A stretch of 6,492 bases of DNA from Pseudomonadota bacterium (GTDB lineage: Bacteria; Pseudomonadota; Alphaproteobacteria; Rhizobiales; Kaistiaceae), in NCBI GenBank assembly GCA_023433185.1, contig JAEZEN010000168.1, positions 1 through 6,492 of the forward strand. Reading direction: 5' to 3'. The position numbers and the translations under genes were made by a program. Shown piece by piece: positions 6,292-6,492 of the stretch; the stretch's first letter is position 1, and every line of letters begins with the position of its first letter. The notes under the pieces are model-generated. The model worked only from the letters and a program-made list of their open reading frames with translations. It did no database searches and was not told the origin of the DNA.

Positions 6292-6449
6292 CCCGCGCCG
6301 CGCCGGCGGCCGGGTCGTTGCGGTGGTCGGTTCCCGGCGAACCGGGGGGTGGCGGACGCCGGCACCGTGCCGGGTCGGGCAGTCCGAAGGGAAGGCGCGT
6401 TGCCGGCGCCCGCCGCGGCGGCTTTGAGCTCCCGGGCTCGGCGCTCTTC

Positions 6450-6469
6450 ACCGGCCCGCAGGGGCCGGT
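6450..6469. terminator. Perfect 8-bp GC hairpin near the right edge
   Basis: ACCGGCCC (6450-6457), loop GCAG, GGGCCGGT (6462-6469) forms a perfect stem. On the plus strand it is followed by only a short T-run (TTT, counting the closing T), a weak intrinsic terminator signal. On the minus strand it directly follows a TAA (6472-6470) that would end a frame reading ...TAAFKA, so it may instead mark the end of an upstream minus-strand gene beyond the window. It isolates the eamA leader (6281-6449), in which I see no clear promoter. Confidence 0.5.
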
Positions 6470-6492
6470 TTAAGCCTTGAAGGCGGCCGTCC

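Noticed and set aside
4059..6365. A 768-codon minus-strand frame overlapping eamA and the exonuclease in another frame
   Set aside because: It is Arg/Pro/Ala-rich sequence without motifs, running through two real genes; a GC-driven shadow.
4280..6427. A 715-codon plus-strand open frame opposite the exonuclease and eamA genes
   Set aside because: Its product is low-complexity, Arg/Asp/Glu/Gly-rich with no recognisable motif, and it mirrors two well-supported genes on the other strand. Long antisense frames are expected at this GC content.
6281..6451. A 57-residue further extension of EamA to a GTG at 6451
   Set aside because: It is Pro/Arg-rich with no family similarity, and its start codon lies inside the hairpin region without a good SD.
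1..6492. Search for CRISPR arrays, tRNA/rRNA genes, insertion sequences and attachment sites
   Set aside because: I saw no regularly spaced repeats, no tRNA-like T-loop or anticodon arrangement, no transposase or integrase motifs and no long inverted repeats.

Overview
This 6.5 kb window is GC-rich chromosomal DNA that looks like a normal, stable stretch of an alphaproteobacterial genome, most likely of the Hyphomicrobiales (rhizobial/Bradyrhizobium-like) type. The main reasons are a hemA gene for 5-aminolevulinate synthase (the C4 heme pathway, which is typical of Alphaproteobacteria), a perfect FNR/FixK-type anaerobox upstream of it, strong codon bias to G/C in third positions, and long shadow reading frames opposite the real genes. 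The species cannot be fixed from sequence alone. I see no insertion sequence, integrase, CRISPR array, tRNA, rRNA or phage gene.

Left part (1-1871, minus strand): hemA runs off the left edge and lacks roughly its last 55 codons. Its leader holds the TTGAT-N4-ATCAA box at 1145-1158 and an unusual duplicated ribosome-binding-site/start module giving two in-frame ATGs 15 nt apart. Upstream of hemA, in the same direction, lies a 228-residue soluble aspartyl/asparaginyl beta-hydroxylase-family oxygenase with all recognisable active-site residues. A 216-bp divergent intergenic region (1872-2087) separates it from the next block and carries a plausible minus-strand promoter.

Middle part (2088-3596, plus strand): a two-gene unit encodes a secreted MltB-like (GH103/SLT_2) lytic murein transglycosylase and a KANL3/TEX30-type alpha/beta hydrolase, 27 bp apart. 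It converges on the next gene with only 25 bp between the stop codons; that gap can fold into a hairpin.

Right part (3622-6280, minus strand): reading in the direction of transcription, an EamA/YdeD-like 10-TM metabolite exporter is followed after 9 bp by a ligase-associated metallo-beta-lactamase/beta-CASP exonuclease, probably as one operon. After a 100-bp gap comes a small secreted single-Cache-domain protein, probably with its own promoter. The EamA start is reassigned here to a GTG at 6280 because of a near-perfect Shine-Dalgarno sequence. The last ~210 bp (6281-6492) hold the EamA leader and a strong perfect hairpin at 6450-6469.

Functionally these are mostly unrelated housekeeping modules: heme synthesis under oxygen control, an Fe/2OG oxygenase, cell-wall remodelling, DNA end processing, metabolite export and a periplasmic sensor-like domain. 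I find no evidence of a new multi-gene defence or biosynthetic system. The most notable points are the hemA regulatory and translation-start arrangement, the orphan beta-hydroxylase, the exonuclease separated from its usual DNA ligase partner, and the output-less Cache protein.
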